The notes under the pieces were generated by a model. It had not been told where the DNA came from. It saw only the letters and a program-made list of their open reading frames with translations, and did no database searches. A stretch of 37,775 nt of DNA from Lachnospiraceae bacterium (lineage in GTDB: Bacteria > Bacillota > Clostridia > Lachnospirales > Lachnospiraceae): positions 1-37,775 of the forward strand of contig JAFXGR010000172.1 in assembly GCA_017520155.1 (NCBI GenBank), read 5' to 3'. Both the position numbers and the translations under genes were made by a program. Positions 1-9,098 of the stretch are shown here, one piece after another; within the stretch, counting starts at the first letter, position 1; every line of letters starts with the position of its first letter.

Positions 1-713
1 CCTTTCAGGTAATCGGAGCACGAAAATATCGTGACTTTCGAGATGACAGGGTAATGGATAACCGGCAGTTTCAGCAGGCCCTTCGCAGACTGCGTCAGTT
101 TTCCGCAAGACTGGATATTCCCAAAACAGAATTGGATTTAAGACAGACGGTGGACGAAACCTGCAACCATGGGGGAATGCTTCATATTGTAATGGAAAAA
201 CCTCGGAAAAACTCTGTAAAGTTATTGCTATTAATGGATTCCGGAGGCACCATGATTCCCTATACACAGCTGTTAAATGATTTATTCCAATCAGTAACAA
301 AAACAAATCATTTTAAGGAAGTAAAAGTATATTTTTTCCATAACTGTATTTACAGCAAATTATATAAAACACCGGAGTGTGAAAACGGTGACTGGATTGA
401 TACGGAATGGATGTTCCGTAATCTGGACAGTGATTATAAGGTAATTGTGGTAGGAGATGCAGCTATGGCACCGGAAGAATTATACTCCGATTCCGGAAAC
501 TACAGAGGACCAAATGGTGGATTAAGCGGTTTAGAATGGCTGAAATTATTAAAAAGTCATTATAAAAAAATTGTGTGGCTGAATCCCAAGATGGCTCCCG
601 GTCATGCACCCTGGAGAGAAGCGGAGACGGTGATTAAAGAAATGTTTCCCATGTATAGGCTTACAGTAGATGGGTTAAATCAAGCCATGGTAAAGTTAAT
701 GGTGAATCGATAA
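1..713 (+). CDS. CoxE-like VWA-domain protein, 3' part
   Basis: This is the C-terminal part of a protein of the VWA/CoxE-like group. The reading frame stays open upstream of the first ATG (position 54) to the window edge. The extra residues (FQVIGARKYRDFRDDR) read like the usual arginine-rich linker of this family just before the VWA domain, so the true start lies outside the window. The VWA core begins with a hydrophobic strand leading into MDSGGTM. That is the metal-ion adhesion (MIDAS) position, but the canonical DxSxS is DSGGT here. A later strand, KVIVVGDAAM, and a C-terminal KKIVWLNP strand complete the Rossmann-like fold. Family members often sit beside a MoxR-type AAA ATPase, which would lie upstream and cannot be seen. 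tyrS follows after 35 bp, so the two may be co-transcribed. The biochemical role is unknown; the family assignment is fairly sure. Confidence 0.8.
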   Translation, partial: FQVIGARKYRDFRDDRVMDNRQFQQALRRLRQFSARLDIPKTELDLRQTVDETCNHGGMLHIVMEKPRKNSVKLLLLMDSGGTMIPYTQLLNDLFQSVTKTNHFKEVKVYFFHNCIYSKLYKTPECENGDWIDTEWMFRNLDSDYKVIVVGDAAMAPEELYSDSGNYRGPNGGLSGLEWLKLLKSHYKKIVWLNPKMAPGHAPWREAETVIKEMFPMYRLTVDGLNQAMVKLMVNR

Positions 714-748
714 CCATAAGGTAATGATAAAAAGAAAGGTGAGATAAA

Positions 749-1969
749 ATGAAAATTTATGAAGAATTAAAAGCCAGGGGATTAATTGCCCAGGTAACCG
801 ATGAAGAAGAAATCCGTGAGTTGATTAATGAAGGAAAAGCCACCTTTTATATTGGATTTGACCCCACTGCGGATAGTTTACATGTAGGACATTTTATGGC
901 TCTTTGTTTAATGAAGCGCCTTCAGGAGGCAGGAAATAAACCCATTGCCCTTATTGGAGGAGCTACCGGTATGATTGGAGATCCTTCAGGAAGAAGTGAT
1001 ATGCGTACCATGATGACTAAGGAAACCATTGATCATAACTGTGAATGCTTTAAAAAGCAGATGAGCCGTTTTATTGATTTTTCTGAAGGAAAGGCCATGC
1101 TGGTAAATAATGCAGACTGGTTATCCGGCTTAAATTACATTGAGCTACTTCGTGATGTAGGAACACATTTTAGTGTTAACCGTATGCTTACAGCAGAATG
1201 TTACAAGCAGCGTATGGAAAAGGGACTTAGCTTTTTGGAATTTAACTATATGATTATGCAAAGTTACGACTTCCTTGCACTCTATGAAAAATACGGATGT
1301 AATATGCAGTTCGGGGGAGATGATCAGTGGAGTAATATGTTAGGAGGAACAGAGCTGATTCGTCGTAAGCTGGGAAAAAATGCCTATGCCATGACCATTA
1401 CCCTCTTACTGAATTCCGAAGGAAAGAAAATGGGAAAAACACAAAAGGGAGCTGTATGGTTGGATCCTGAAAAAACCTCTCCTTTTGAATTTTATCAATA
1501 TTGGAGAAACGTGGCAGATGCAGATGTATTAAAATGTATCCGTATGTTAACCTTCCTACCGCTTAGTGAAATTGAAAAGATGGATACCTGGGAGGGAAGC
1601 CAGTTAAATCAGGCAAAAGAGATTTTGGCCTTTGAATTGACTAAGTTGGTTCATGGAGAAGAAGAAGCCACAAAGGCACAGGAAAGTGCAAAAGCTCTGT
1701 TTGCCAGCGGAGTAGCAGCAGATATGCCTACATCAGTTCTTGCAGATGAGGATTTTACAGAAGGAAGTATTGATATTTTGACTGTTTTGGTTAAATCCGG
1801 TCTTGTTCCTTCTAAATCAGAAGCAAGAAGAGCAGTGGAACAAGGTGGAGTTACCGTAGATGGAGAAAAGGTAACAGAAATTAAAACTTCCTTTGATAAG
1901 GCATCTTTTGCCGGTGAAGGAAAGGTAGTAAAACGAGGAAAGAAAAACTTCAGAAAAGTTACTATTTAA
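749..1969 (+). CDS. tyrS: Tyrosyl-tRNA synthetase
   Basis: Class I aminoacyl-tRNA synthetase that charges tRNA-Tyr with tyrosine in the cytoplasm. At 406 aa it has the usual bacterial length. The HIGH signature appears as HVGH at residues 45-48, following the tyrosine-pocket segment [11 protein letters not shown]. The GGDDQWSN segment lies mid-protein and the KMSKS loop is present as KMGKT near residue 228. The last ~70 residues form an S4 RNA-binding domain ([19 protein letters not shown]). The start is set by an AAAGAAAGGTGAG ribosome site just upstream of ATG 749. Many Firmicute tyrS genes are controlled by a T-box leader; only 35 bp separate this gene from the VWA gene and no T-box can fit, so expression probably depends on an upstream promoter or on one inside the preceding gene. 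A rho-independent terminator follows. Confidence 0.97.
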   Translation: MKIYEELKARGLIAQVTDEEEIRELINEGKATFYIGFDPTADSLHVGHFMALCLMKRLQEAGNKPIALIGGATGMIGDPSGRSDMRTMMTKETIDHNCECFKKQMSRFIDFSEGKAMLVNNADWLSGLNYIELLRDVGTHFSVNRMLTAECYKQRMEKGLSFLEFNYMIMQSYDFLALYEKYGCNMQFGGDDQWSNMLGGTELIRRKLGKNAYAMTITLLLNSEGKKMGKTQKGAVWLDPEKTSPFEFYQYWRNVADADVLKCIRMLTFLPLSEIEKMDTWEGSQLNQAKEILAFELTKLVHGEEEATKAQESAKALFASGVAADMPTSVLADEDFTEGSIDILTVLVKSGLVPSKSEARRAVEQGGVTVDGEKVTEIKTSFDKASFAGEGKVVKRGKKNFRKVTI

Positions 1970-2002
1970 ATTTTCTGCGATAATTAAAAAAAGAGATAAG
2001 GA

Positions 2003-2056
2003 AACAGACAATTCCCGGAGGAAAAAGATCGAAAGAAGGGGATTGTCTGTTTTTTG
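2003..2056 (+). terminator. Rho-independent terminator after tyrS
   Basis: ACAGACAATTCCC (2004-2016) pairs with GGGGATTGTCTGT (2038-2050), a 13-bp stem with one imperfect pair, and is followed directly by a run of T. It ends the tyrS transcript. Confidence 0.85.
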
Positions 2057-2120
2057 TTGTGGCACCAGCAAGGCTAAGGAGGAACTGTTATCTTTTATGG
2101 TAAAAATTTTACAAAAGAGG

Positions 2121-2149
2121 TTGATGTTACTTAACGGGTGTATTATGCT
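2121..2149 (+). promoter_or_regulatory. Sigma-A-like promoter for the wall hydrolase gene
   Basis: TTGATG (2121-2126) and TATGCT (2144-2149) are separated by 17 bp. They sit after the tyrS terminator and 35 bp before ATG 2185, which has the ribosome site AAAAAGGAG. Supported by pattern only. Confidence 0.5.
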
Positions 2150-2184
2150 TAGAAAAGAGGATGAGATAAAAAGGAGCAATAGGA

Positions 2185-5100
2185 ATGAGAAAAAAAAGAG
2201 GGGTTCAGGGAATTTGTTTTATTTTGGCATTGGTATTATTATTTACCGGAATTTTTCCGGGAAATAAAGGATATGCAATGGAAGGGGGAGAAACTGCTTT
2301 GTCTGAAAGCAGTTATTTATATCCTTTTGAAGAGGCAGTGGATGCCTTTAACAAAATGGCAGAAAGTCAAGAGCTTACGGCAGCCGTTTATTTGGAGGAT
2401 GAGCTGTATTTGCGCCTGCTTCCCCAAAAAGAAAGCGAGCCGGTGGCCCAGGTGGTATCCGGTGATGTAGTTTCTTTGCTGGGAGTGGGACAAGATGAAA
2501 ATTACCAAATCTGGTATCATGTACAGGCAACAAAAGAAGAAGAGACAGTAAAAGGGTATTTGCCTAAGGGAAATCTGGCTTGTACACAGGAGGAGTTCCT
2601 TCAATGGGAGGAAACTTATGTCCGTAGTATGGGAAAATCCTCTTCAAGGTACTATGCTCCTGATTTTTCCGATGTGGAAAGCTTTCCAAAGTCATATCAA
2701 CATATATTGAAAGAAGTGAAGAAAAAGTATCCCCAGTGGATTTTTGTGAAAATGAATACAGGAATTTCCTGGGATACCTTAATTGAATCTCAAAAGGGAG
2801 AGAGAAGTCTGGTTTATTCTCCTACTTCCGCTGATAATTGGAAAGAAGGAAGCTATGGTACCACTAAGTGGTCCTATGCTTCAGAAGGAATTATTCGTTA
2901 TTTTATTGATCCCAGAAATTGGCTGGAAGAAAAAAAAATTTTTCAATTTGAACTATTAGCTTATTCTTCCCAATATCATACGGAAAAAGCTTTACAGAAT
3001 ATTTTGGCCAATTCCTTTATGGCGAAAGGAATTTTGGAAAATAATAAATCTTATGCACAGACCTTTATTGAGCTGGGACAAAATACAGGAGTAAGTCCCT
3101 TTTTAATGGCAGCAAGAATTCGGCAGGAACAGGGAACGGGAGGAACCAGTGCCTTAATTTCAGGAACTTATCCCGGATATGAGGGTTATTATAACTATTA
3201 TAATATTGGAGCCAGCGGAAAGACAGATAAGGAAGTGATTGTTAACGGTCTTGAAAAGGCGGTTAAGGAGGGATGGAACACTAGAGTAAAATCTTTAATT
3301 GCCGGAGCTGCATTTCTGGGAGGCTCTTATATTCATGCAGGACAGGATACCCTGTATTTACAAAAATTTGATGTGGATTCCAGAAATAACGGTGTTTTCT
3401 GGCATCAGTATATGCAAAATATTCAGGCTCCCAGTACGGAAGGAGGAAAAGTATATCAGGCATATCAAAAGTCAGGATTATTAAATGAAGCATTTATTTT
3501 CCGTATACCGGTATATGAAAATATGCCAAGTTCTGCCTCCGTACTTCCCGGAAAAGAAGATAAAATCACCTTAAGTTATGAGGAAATAACGGATTTACAG
3601 ATTGGAAGTGAGGTTACTCTTCATCCATTTATTAATGGAAAAGAAGCACCGGAAATAGAGTGGAGCTTTAGCAGTTCGGATGAGGGAATAGCAACAGTAG
3701 ATGAGAAAGGAACAGTACAGGCTAAGGAAATAGGAACGGTAACCATAACCTGCAAAAAGAAAGAGGATATGTCCAATACTTTGGAAGGAAGCTGTAGAAT
3801 TACCGTAGTAAAAGCAAAACTGGATTTGGAGAGCTTAGAAAAGCCAAAGTTGGATGCCGTGGTTTATGATCCGGGGCAAACATTGGCGGATATTTCTTTG
3901 CCGGAAGGTTATCAGTGGGTAAATCCAGAGATAATACCTAATGTTTCTCAGGAAAATTATTCTGTAAGCTATAATCCTGATCCACAGCATTTTGACTCCG
4001 TAACCTTTGATATTGTTCTTATGGTGAAAAAAGCTCTGCCGCAGTACGAAGTACCCGGTAAGCTTCAAGGGGCAGCAGGAAGAGAATTACGAAGCGTAAC
4101 CCTGCCTCAAGGCTTCTGGTGGAATAATCCGGAAGAAATGCTTGATTTAAGAATTGGAGTAAAAGAATATTTAGCCTCTTATAATCCTGATGCCTTTAAT
4201 TATGAAACAGTAGAAGAAATCATGATTCCGGTAGAGATTATTTGTGAGATTCATGAATTTGGTGAATGGGAGATAAAAGAAGCAACATGTGAAGAAGCAG
4301 GAGCGAAAAAACGAAGCTGTAAGGTATGTGATGCAACGGAAGAGTTAATTTTGGAAGCTACCGGACATCAATATAAGATACAGGAGGAAACAGAGGCAAC
4401 ACAAGAAAAAGAAGGAAAAAGAGTTTATAACTGTAGTTTATGCGGTCACAGTTATGAGGAAAAGATCCCTAAGCTGCCCATGTCCCATGAACACAGTTAT
4501 GAAAAGAATATCTTAAAGAAGGCTTCCTGTACACAGCCGGGATTGGCAGAATATGTTTGTGCGTGTAAAGATAGTTATCAAGAGGTTATTGAGCCTTTGG
4601 GACATGAAATAAAAGAGGGAACTTGTATTATTTGCGGATTCCAAGAACAAAATGCTCCTTCAACTACAGTGCCTTCTCAAGGAGAAGACAATTCCTCTCA
4701 GGATACCTCCGCAAAGGAGGAACAAAAGCCTGAGACAGAGCAAAAGCCGGAGGAAGAGAAAAAGCCTGAGGCAGAGCAAAAGCCGGAGGAAGAGAAAAAG
4801 CCTGAGACAGAGCAAAAACCGGAGGAAGAGAAGAAGCCTGAGGCAGAGCAAAAACCGGAGTCAGAGCAAAAACCGGAGACAGAGCAAAAACCGGAGGAAG
4901 AGAAAAAGCCTGAGGCAGAGCAAAAACCGGAGGAAGAGAAAAAGCCTGACACAGGGCAAAAACCGGAGGAAGAGAAGAAGCCTGAGACAGAACAAAAGCC
5001 GGGGGGAGATAACAAGCCCAATAATTCCCCTGAAAACGGCAGCAGCGGACAGAATGTGCAGCAGCAAAAGCCTCAGGATAAAGGACAGCAGAATGTACAG

Positions 5101-6132
5101 TCCACACCGGAGAATGGAGAAAGTAAGGATAAAGGAGAGAATAATGTTTTTCTTCCGAAGGAACCACAGAATAATGAGCAGGTACAGGGCAATTCTACTA
5201 CTGAAGGAATGACAAAGAATCAATCCAGGGAATATGTGGAAGTAGATTTAATGTCTCTTTTGGTGGAAAATACTCCTAAGGAGGAAACGACAAAGAAAAA
5301 AGAAGATATTATTCTGGAATTGGCAAAAAATACAGAAGTTTCTCAACATATTTTGAAAATGGCCAGAAATTATGGAGTAGACATGCAAATCGGTCTTTCC
5401 AATGGACTTACCTGGGAGATTTTTAGTACTACCATGGAGGAAATACTTCCGGAACAATTAAATATGGGAGCAGAAATTACAGAAAATATTATTCCTCGAA
5501 AATTGGTAGAAATGGCAAGCCGGGACACTGACTATCTGGAATTATCTTTGGAGCATCAAGGTGAGTTTGGATTTGAAGCATCCTTAACTATTCCGGGGCA
5601 GGAAAGCAGGCAGGGAAAAGTTGCCAATCTGTATTATTATAATCCACAGGAAAATCAATTGGAATTTATTATGGCAACAGAGGTAACAAAAGAGGGAAAT
5701 ATTCTTCTTACCTTCACCCATGCTTCAGAGTACCTCATTGTATTTGCAGATACCTCTTTGGAAGAAGATAAAATTATAGCAGAAGATACAAAAGCAGCAG
5801 AAGAAATAGAGGAAATTGCGGAAGAGAACAAAGAAGTAAAGGAAGAGAAAACTTATACTTCATTGATTACCATTGTTTCTCTGGTTATGGTTTTAGCCCT
5901 GGGCTTTATTGCAATGGGAATTCTATTAATGAGAAAAAAACCACAAGAAGAATTTTTTGATGAGGATGTGGATGATTATCAGGAAAAACAGCAGATAACA
6001 GAAAAAATCATTCAGCCTTCCCGAGAAACTCATCACACAGAAGAAGAATTTTTTGATGAAGATATTGATGATTACCAGGAAAAGTCCAGAGAAAAAGAGG
6101 AGTTAGAAAAGGGAAAAGAAAAAGGAATTTAG
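2185..6132 (+). CDS. Large membrane-anchored cell-wall hydrolase (glucosaminidase)
   Basis: A 1315-aa modular surface protein. An N-terminal signal peptide (basic MRKKR, hydrophobic core, about 30 residues) is followed by an SH3-like region (about 60-140). A GH73-type glucosaminidase domain spans about 165-425; ARIRQEQG (Glu315) is the likely catalytic acid, with the YYNYYNIGA and FLGGSYI segments after it. A Big2 bacterial Ig-like domain follows (about 465-543), then a Cys-rich stretch with repeated CxxC pairs (about 685-822). Next come a KPE/EEK repeat (about 845-938) and a C-terminal TM helix (about 1223-1248). The cytoplasmic tail carries the motif EEFFDEDxDDYQEK twice. The predicted job is cleaving N-acetylglucosaminyl bonds in peptidoglycan at the outer face, with the charged repeat spanning the wall. 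It has its own promoter and stands as a single transcription unit. Family assignment of the catalytic domain is confident; the substrate is inferred. Confidence 0.85.
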   Translation: MRKKRGVQGICFILALVLLFTGIFPGNKGYAMEGGETALSESSYLYPFEEAVDAFNKMAESQELTAAVYLEDELYLRLLPQKESEPVAQVVSGDVVSLLGVGQDENYQIWYHVQATKEEETVKGYLPKGNLACTQEEFLQWEETYVRSMGKSSSRYYAPDFSDVESFPKSYQHILKEVKKKYPQWIFVKMNTGISWDTLIESQKGERSLVYSPTSADNWKEGSYGTTKWSYASEGIIRYFIDPRNWLEEKKIFQFELLAYSSQYHTEKALQNILANSFMAKGILENNKSYAQTFIELGQNTGVSPFLMAARIRQEQGTGGTSALISGTYPGYEGYYNYYNIGASGKTDKEVIVNGLEKAVKEGWNTRVKSLIAGAAFLGGSYIHAGQDTLYLQKFDVDSRNNGVFWHQYMQNIQAPSTEGGKVYQAYQKSGLLNEAFIFRIPVYENMPSSASVLPGKEDKITLSYEEITDLQIGSEVTLHPFINGKEAPEIEWSFSSSDEGIATVDEKGTVQAKEIGTVTITCKKKEDMSNTLEGSCRITVVKAKLDLESLEKPKLDAVVYDPGQTLADISLPEGYQWVNPEIIPNVSQENYSVSYNPDPQHFDSVTFDIVLMVKKALPQYEVPGKLQGAAGRELRSVTLPQGFWWNNPEEMLDLRIGVKEYLASYNPDAFNYETVEEIMIPVEIICEIHEFGEWEIKEATCEEAGAKKRSCKVCDATEELILEATGHQYKIQEETEATQEKEGKRVYNCSLCGHSYEEKIPKLPMSHEHSYEKNILKKASCTQPGLAEYVCACKDSYQEVIEPLGHEIKEGTCIICGFQEQNAPSTTVPSQGEDNSSQDTSAKEEQKPETEQKPEEEKKPEAEQKPEEEKKPETEQKPEEEKKPEAEQKPESEQKPETEQKPEEEKKPEAEQKPEEEKKPDTGQKPEEEKKPETEQKPGGDNKPNNSPENGSSGQNVQQQKPQDKGQQNVQSTPENGESKDKGENNVFLPKEPQNNEQVQGNSTTEGMTKNQSREYVEVDLMSLLVENTPKEETTKKKEDIILELAKNTEVSQHILKMARNYGVDMQIGLSNGLTWEIFSTTMEEILPEQLNMGAEITENIIPRKLVEMASRDTDYLELSLEHQGEFGFEASLTIPGQESRQGKVANLYYYNPQENQLEFIMATEVTKEGNILLTFTHASEYLIVFADTSLEEDKIIAEDTKAAEEIEEIAEENKEVKEEKTYTSLITIVSLVMVLALGFIAMGILLMRKKPQEEFFDEDVDDYQEKQQITEKIIQPSRETHHTEEEFFDEDIDDYQEKSREKEELEKGKEKGI
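4720..5000 (+). repeat. In-frame 36-bp tandem repeat (KPE-rich linker)
   Basis: About eight imperfect copies of a 36-bp unit encode EQKPEEEKKPEA/T, with two half-units (12-18 bp) in the middle (KPESEQKPETEQ). Base changes are mostly synonymous (aag/aaa, ccg/cct), so the units are diverged and probably expand or contract by slippage. The product is a charged, proline-containing linker typical of wall-spanning regions. The long open frames in other phases here are by-products of the repeat. Confidence 0.9.
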
Positions 6133-6161
6133 TTGAAAAAAGAAAAAATTTGATGTATAAT
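6133..6161 (+). promoter_or_regulatory. Sigma-A promoter of the DUF3048 gene
   Basis: TTGAAA (6133-6138), a 17-bp spacer and a perfect TATAAT (6156-6161). The transcript would start near 6168, about 50 bp before ATG 6219. Confidence 0.8.
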
Positions 6162-6191
6162 GGCGGTTGTGACTAAAAAACAACCGTCATT
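6159..6191. promoter_or_regulatory. Inverted repeat overlapping the -10 box (possible operator)
   Basis: AATGGCGGTTG (6159-6169) is the inverted match of CAACCGTCATT (6181-6191) with a single G:T-type mismatch, 11 bp per arm and an 11-bp centre. The left arm includes the last three bases of TATAAT and the expected start site, so a DNA-level operator is more likely than an RNA hairpin. No regulator is known. Confidence 0.45.
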
Positions 6192-6218
6192 GTGGCGAAT
6201 TACAGGAGAGGATGACAA

Positions 6219-7337
6219 ATGAAAAAAAGAATTAGTATGTTATTATTGGCTCTTCTTTGTACAGCAACTATGGTTGCCTGTAAAGAAAAAGAAGAGGAAG
6301 CAGCAATTGTTGTTCCTGAGGAAGTTCCCATTGAGGAAATGGTACAGGAAGAAGAGGAAGTAGTGGAAGAAGTGGTAGAGGAAGATATTATTCCTGAAGG
6401 AATGTATCGCAGTGAGCTTACCAATGAGATTATTTCAGAAGACATTAAGAATCAAAGACCTATTGCCGCCATGATTGATAACGATAAGCGTGCCCTTCCC
6501 CATTTTGGAATCAGTCAGGCAGACGTTGTATATGAAATGATGAACAGTACCCAGAATAATAGAGTAACACGTTTTATGGTATTGGTAAAAGATTGGAAGA
6601 ATATTGAGCAGTTAGGAAGTATCCGTTCTTTACGTCCTACCAATATTTTATTGGCAGCAGAATGGAATGCAGTGGTATGTCATGATGGTGGTCCTTTCCA
6701 TAACGATGCTTATTTGGCAAAGGGTTATACAGACAATTTAAGTGGTGGATTTGCTCGTATTAATAACGGAAAGCCCAGAGAATTTACAGAATATATTACT
6801 ACAGGTGAGCTGGAAAAAAGAATTGCCAATGCCGGATATTCTGAAGAATATAATGAGTATGCCAATGAAGGACCTCACTTCCAGTTTGCAACAGAGAAAA
6901 ATCCCGTAGATTTATCTACCATGGAAAACAGCCAGCCTTGTACAAAGGTGGAATTACCTTACAATAACAATAATCCTTATTTAGTTTATAATGAAGAAAC
7001 ACAGACTTACGATTATTTTGAGCATGGAAGTGCCCATGTAGATGCAGGAAATAACAATGCTCAGACATCTTTTAAGAATGTGATTATTCAGGATGTTACC
7101 TTCAGCCAGTTAGATGAAAACGGATATTTGATTTTTAATTGTATTGGAGAAGGAAGATGGGGCTGGTACATTACTAACGGTACAGCAATGCAGATCACCT
7201 GGTCTAAGTTAAGTGATACAGGTGTTACCCGTTACTATGATTTTGAAGGAAATGAAATTACAGTAAATACCGGAAAAACTTATATCTGCTTAGTACCTGA
7301 TGACAGCTTTTCAAAGGTAGCCATTACTGCAGAATAA
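6219..7337 (+). CDS. DUF3048 (YerB-like) lipoprotein
   Basis: A 372-aa secreted lipoprotein. The first 20 residues form a signal peptide ending in the lipobox-like TMVAC, so Cys21 would be lipidated and the protein anchored on the outer face of the membrane. A highly acidic linker (about 23-60, many Glu/Val) follows. The DUF3048 N-terminal domain starts at RPIAAMIDNDKRALPH and includes QLGSIRSLRPTN and the CHDGGPFHN segment. The C-terminal half has the DUF3048_C-like FKNVIIQDV and WGWYITNGTAMQITW segments. B. subtilis YerB is the named relative; its function is not established. The gene has its own promoter with an overlapping inverted repeat and a terminator behind it, so it is probably monocistronic. 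The ribosome site is AGGAGAGG. Confidence 0.9.
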   Translation: MKKRISMLLLALLCTATMVACKEKEEEAAIVVPEEVPIEEMVQEEEEVVEEVVEEDIIPEGMYRSELTNEIISEDIKNQRPIAAMIDNDKRALPHFGISQADVVYEMMNSTQNNRVTRFMVLVKDWKNIEQLGSIRSLRPTNILLAAEWNAVVCHDGGPFHNDAYLAKGYTDNLSGGFARINNGKPREFTEYITTGELEKRIANAGYSEEYNEYANEGPHFQFATEKNPVDLSTMENSQPCTKVELPYNNNNPYLVYNEETQTYDYFEHGSAHVDAGNNNAQTSFKNVIIQDVTFSQLDENGYLIFNCIGEGRWGWYITNGTAMQITWSKLSDTGVTRYYDFEGNEITVNTGKTYICLVPDDSFSKVAITAE

Positions 7338-7356
7338 AAAGAGAAAAACAAACCAG

Positions 7357-7386
7357 GAGATCGGAAACATTTTCCGGTCTCTTTTT
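7357..7386 (+). terminator. Rho-independent terminator after the DUF3048 gene
   Basis: GAGATCGGAAA (7357-7367) pairs with TTTCCGGTCTC (7371-7381) across a CAT loop, followed by five T. Confidence 0.9.
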
Positions 7387-7421
7387 GCATATACTTTAAC
7401 AGATATGCAGGAGGGTTTGAA

Positions 7422-8909
7422 ATGGATTATAATTATGAGCATACCTACGATCTTTACCGGGATATACAGATAAGAACAAAAGGAGAAATTTACTTGGGAG
7501 TAGTGGGTCCTGTAAGAACAGGAAAATCAACCTTTATTAAACGGTTTATGGATTTGCTGGTACTGCCCCAAATGAAGGATGAGGAAGAAAAAAGGCGAAG
7601 TATGGATGAATTGCCTCAAAGCGCCTCGGGAAAAACCATTACCACCACAGAGCCTAAGTTTATTCCCAAAGAAGCAGCACATATTCTTCTTGAGGGAGAT
7701 ATTGAGGTAAAAATACGGATGATTGACTGTGTGGGATACATGATTGAGGGAGCTACAGGTCATATGGAAGATGATAGGGAGAGAATGGTGAAGACTCCCT
7801 GGCTAAAGGAAGCAATTCCTTTTACCAAGGCAGCGGAAATCGGAACAAAGAAGGTAATTACGGACCACTCTACCCTGGGAATTGTAGTAACAACAGACGG
7901 AAGTATTGGAGAATTGGAACGAAATAATTATCTTCAGGCAGAGGAAAAAACAATTGCTGAGCTAAGCAGATTACATAAGCCTTTTGTTGTGATCTTAAAT
8001 ACCACTAAGCCTTATGGAGAAGAAACAAAACAATTGGCGGAGGCAATGAAGGAAAAATACAAGGTGTCTGTTATACCTGTAAATTGTATGCAGATGAAAA
8101 AGGAGGATATTTTACAGATTTTAAAAGAAGCAATGGAAGAGTTTCCTATTATACAAATGGAATTTTTTATGCCAAAATGGATTGAAGGAATACCGGGCAA
8201 TCATCCGGTAAAAGAAGAAATTATAACCTGGGTAGGGGAATATGCAAAAGATATTCATAAAATGAAAGACATAAGGGAAAAAACCATAGATACTGAAGGA
8301 AAGTATTTAAACAGGGGATTAATTACGGGAATCTATCCTTCTCTGGGAAAAGTGGAAATTCTTCTGGAGATAGATGATATTTATTATTATGAAATGTTGT
8401 CTCAAATTACCGGACAAAAAATCACTTCTCAGTATGATTTGATTTCTATGCTTAAAGATTATCGAGTTAATTACAGAGATTATGAAAGAGTACTAAAAGC
8501 GTTGGAAGAAGTGAGAAATCACGGATATTCCGTGGTGGAACCGTTAAAAGAAGATATTATAATTGAGGATCCTCTTTTGATGAAGCACGGAAATAAATAT
8601 GGGGTAAAGATCAAATCCGAAAGCCCTTCCATTCACATGATCAAGGCAGATATTATCAGTGAAATTGTGCCTATTGTAGGAACGGAAAAGCAGGCAAGGG
8701 ATTTAATTCAGTATATAATTGAGGAGAAGGAGACAGAGGGGGGGATTTGGTCAGCCAATATTTTCGGAAAAACAGTAGAACAGCTGATTCAGGAAGGAAT
8801 TGCAGCAAAAATAGCAGGAATTGGTATAGAGAGCAGAGAAAATTTAAGGAATACCATGCAGAAAATATTGAATGAAAGCAACGGGGGAATGATTTTTATT
8901 ATCATTTAA
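7422..8909 (+). CDS. spoIVA: Stage IV sporulation protein A (spore coat ATPase)
   Basis: A morphogenetic ATPase that polymerises on the forespore surface and forms the base layer on which the spore coat and cortex are assembled. At 495 aa it matches the near-constant family length (492 in B. subtilis). The Walker A loop is GPVRTGKST (residues 29-37, Lys35), followed by KTITTTEPKFIPKEA and the IRMIDCVGY switch-like segment. The C terminus ends in a short hydrophobic stretch (GGMIFIII), the family's membrane-surface targeting end. The start is fixed by GCAGGAGGG a few bases upstream of ATG 7422. It lies alone between two terminators. In sporulating Firmicutes it is transcribed by sigma-E in the mother cell; I could not pick out a convincing sigma-E promoter in the 35 bp available. 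This gene is strong evidence that the host forms spores. Confidence 0.97.
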   Translation: MDYNYEHTYDLYRDIQIRTKGEIYLGVVGPVRTGKSTFIKRFMDLLVLPQMKDEEEKRRSMDELPQSASGKTITTTEPKFIPKEAAHILLEGDIEVKIRMIDCVGYMIEGATGHMEDDRERMVKTPWLKEAIPFTKAAEIGTKKVITDHSTLGIVVTTDGSIGELERNNYLQAEEKTIAELSRLHKPFVVILNTTKPYGEETKQLAEAMKEKYKVSVIPVNCMQMKKEDILQILKEAMEEFPIIQMEFFMPKWIEGIPGNHPVKEEIITWVGEYAKDIHKMKDIREKTIDTEGKYLNRGLITGIYPSLGKVEILLEIDDIYYYEMLSQITGQKITSQYDLISMLKDYRVNYRDYERVLKALEEVRNHGYSVVEPLKEDIIIEDPLLMKHGNKYGVKIKSESPSIHMIKADIISEIVPIVGTEKQARDLIQYIIEEKETEGGIWSANIFGKTVEQLIQEGIAAKIAGIGIESRENLRNTMQKILNESNGGMIFIII

Positions 8910-8938
8910 CAGATTATATTTTTGAAAACAAAAAATTA

Positions 8939-8986
8939 AGGAAGAAAGGCATCTTGGAGAAAAGAATGTTTTTCTTTCTTTTTTTT
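8939..8986 (+). terminator. Probable terminator after spoIVA
   Basis: AGGAAGAAAGGCAT (from 8939) can pair imperfectly with ATGTTTTTCTTTCTT (from 8966), followed by an eight-T run. The stem is A/U-rich with mismatches, so it is weaker than the other terminators here. Confidence 0.55.
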
Positions 8987-9098
8987 CGTAGAGAAAAGAT
9001 TTTGTACAAATAATAGACATTATATGGTAAAATAGTTACGTCAAATCACCTTTATTTTCTGTGGAAATGACAAAGTAAGAGAAATCAGGAGAGAGTCT

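Noticed and set aside
714..748. T-box leader for tyrS
   Set aside because: Only 35 bp separate the genes, far too short for a T-box specifier and antiterminator.
1817..2267. ORFs 1817-2179 (minus) and 2043-2267 (plus)
   Set aside because: They overlap the tyrS end, a terminator and a promoter, and show no family-like composition.
4720..5000. CRISPR-like array
   Set aside because: The repeats are directly tandem, in frame and without unique spacers, inside a coding sequence.
4652..5223. Several long ORFs on both strands over the wall-hydrolase repeat
   Set aside because: They arise because a 36-bp repeat with no stops keeps other frames open. Their products are low-complexity (SLRQSK, FSSSGFC) and lack ribosome sites.
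7387..7421. Sigma-E promoter for spoIVA
   Set aside because: The 35 bp upstream contain AT-rich pieces but no clear -35/-10 pair at the proper spacing, so none is claimed.
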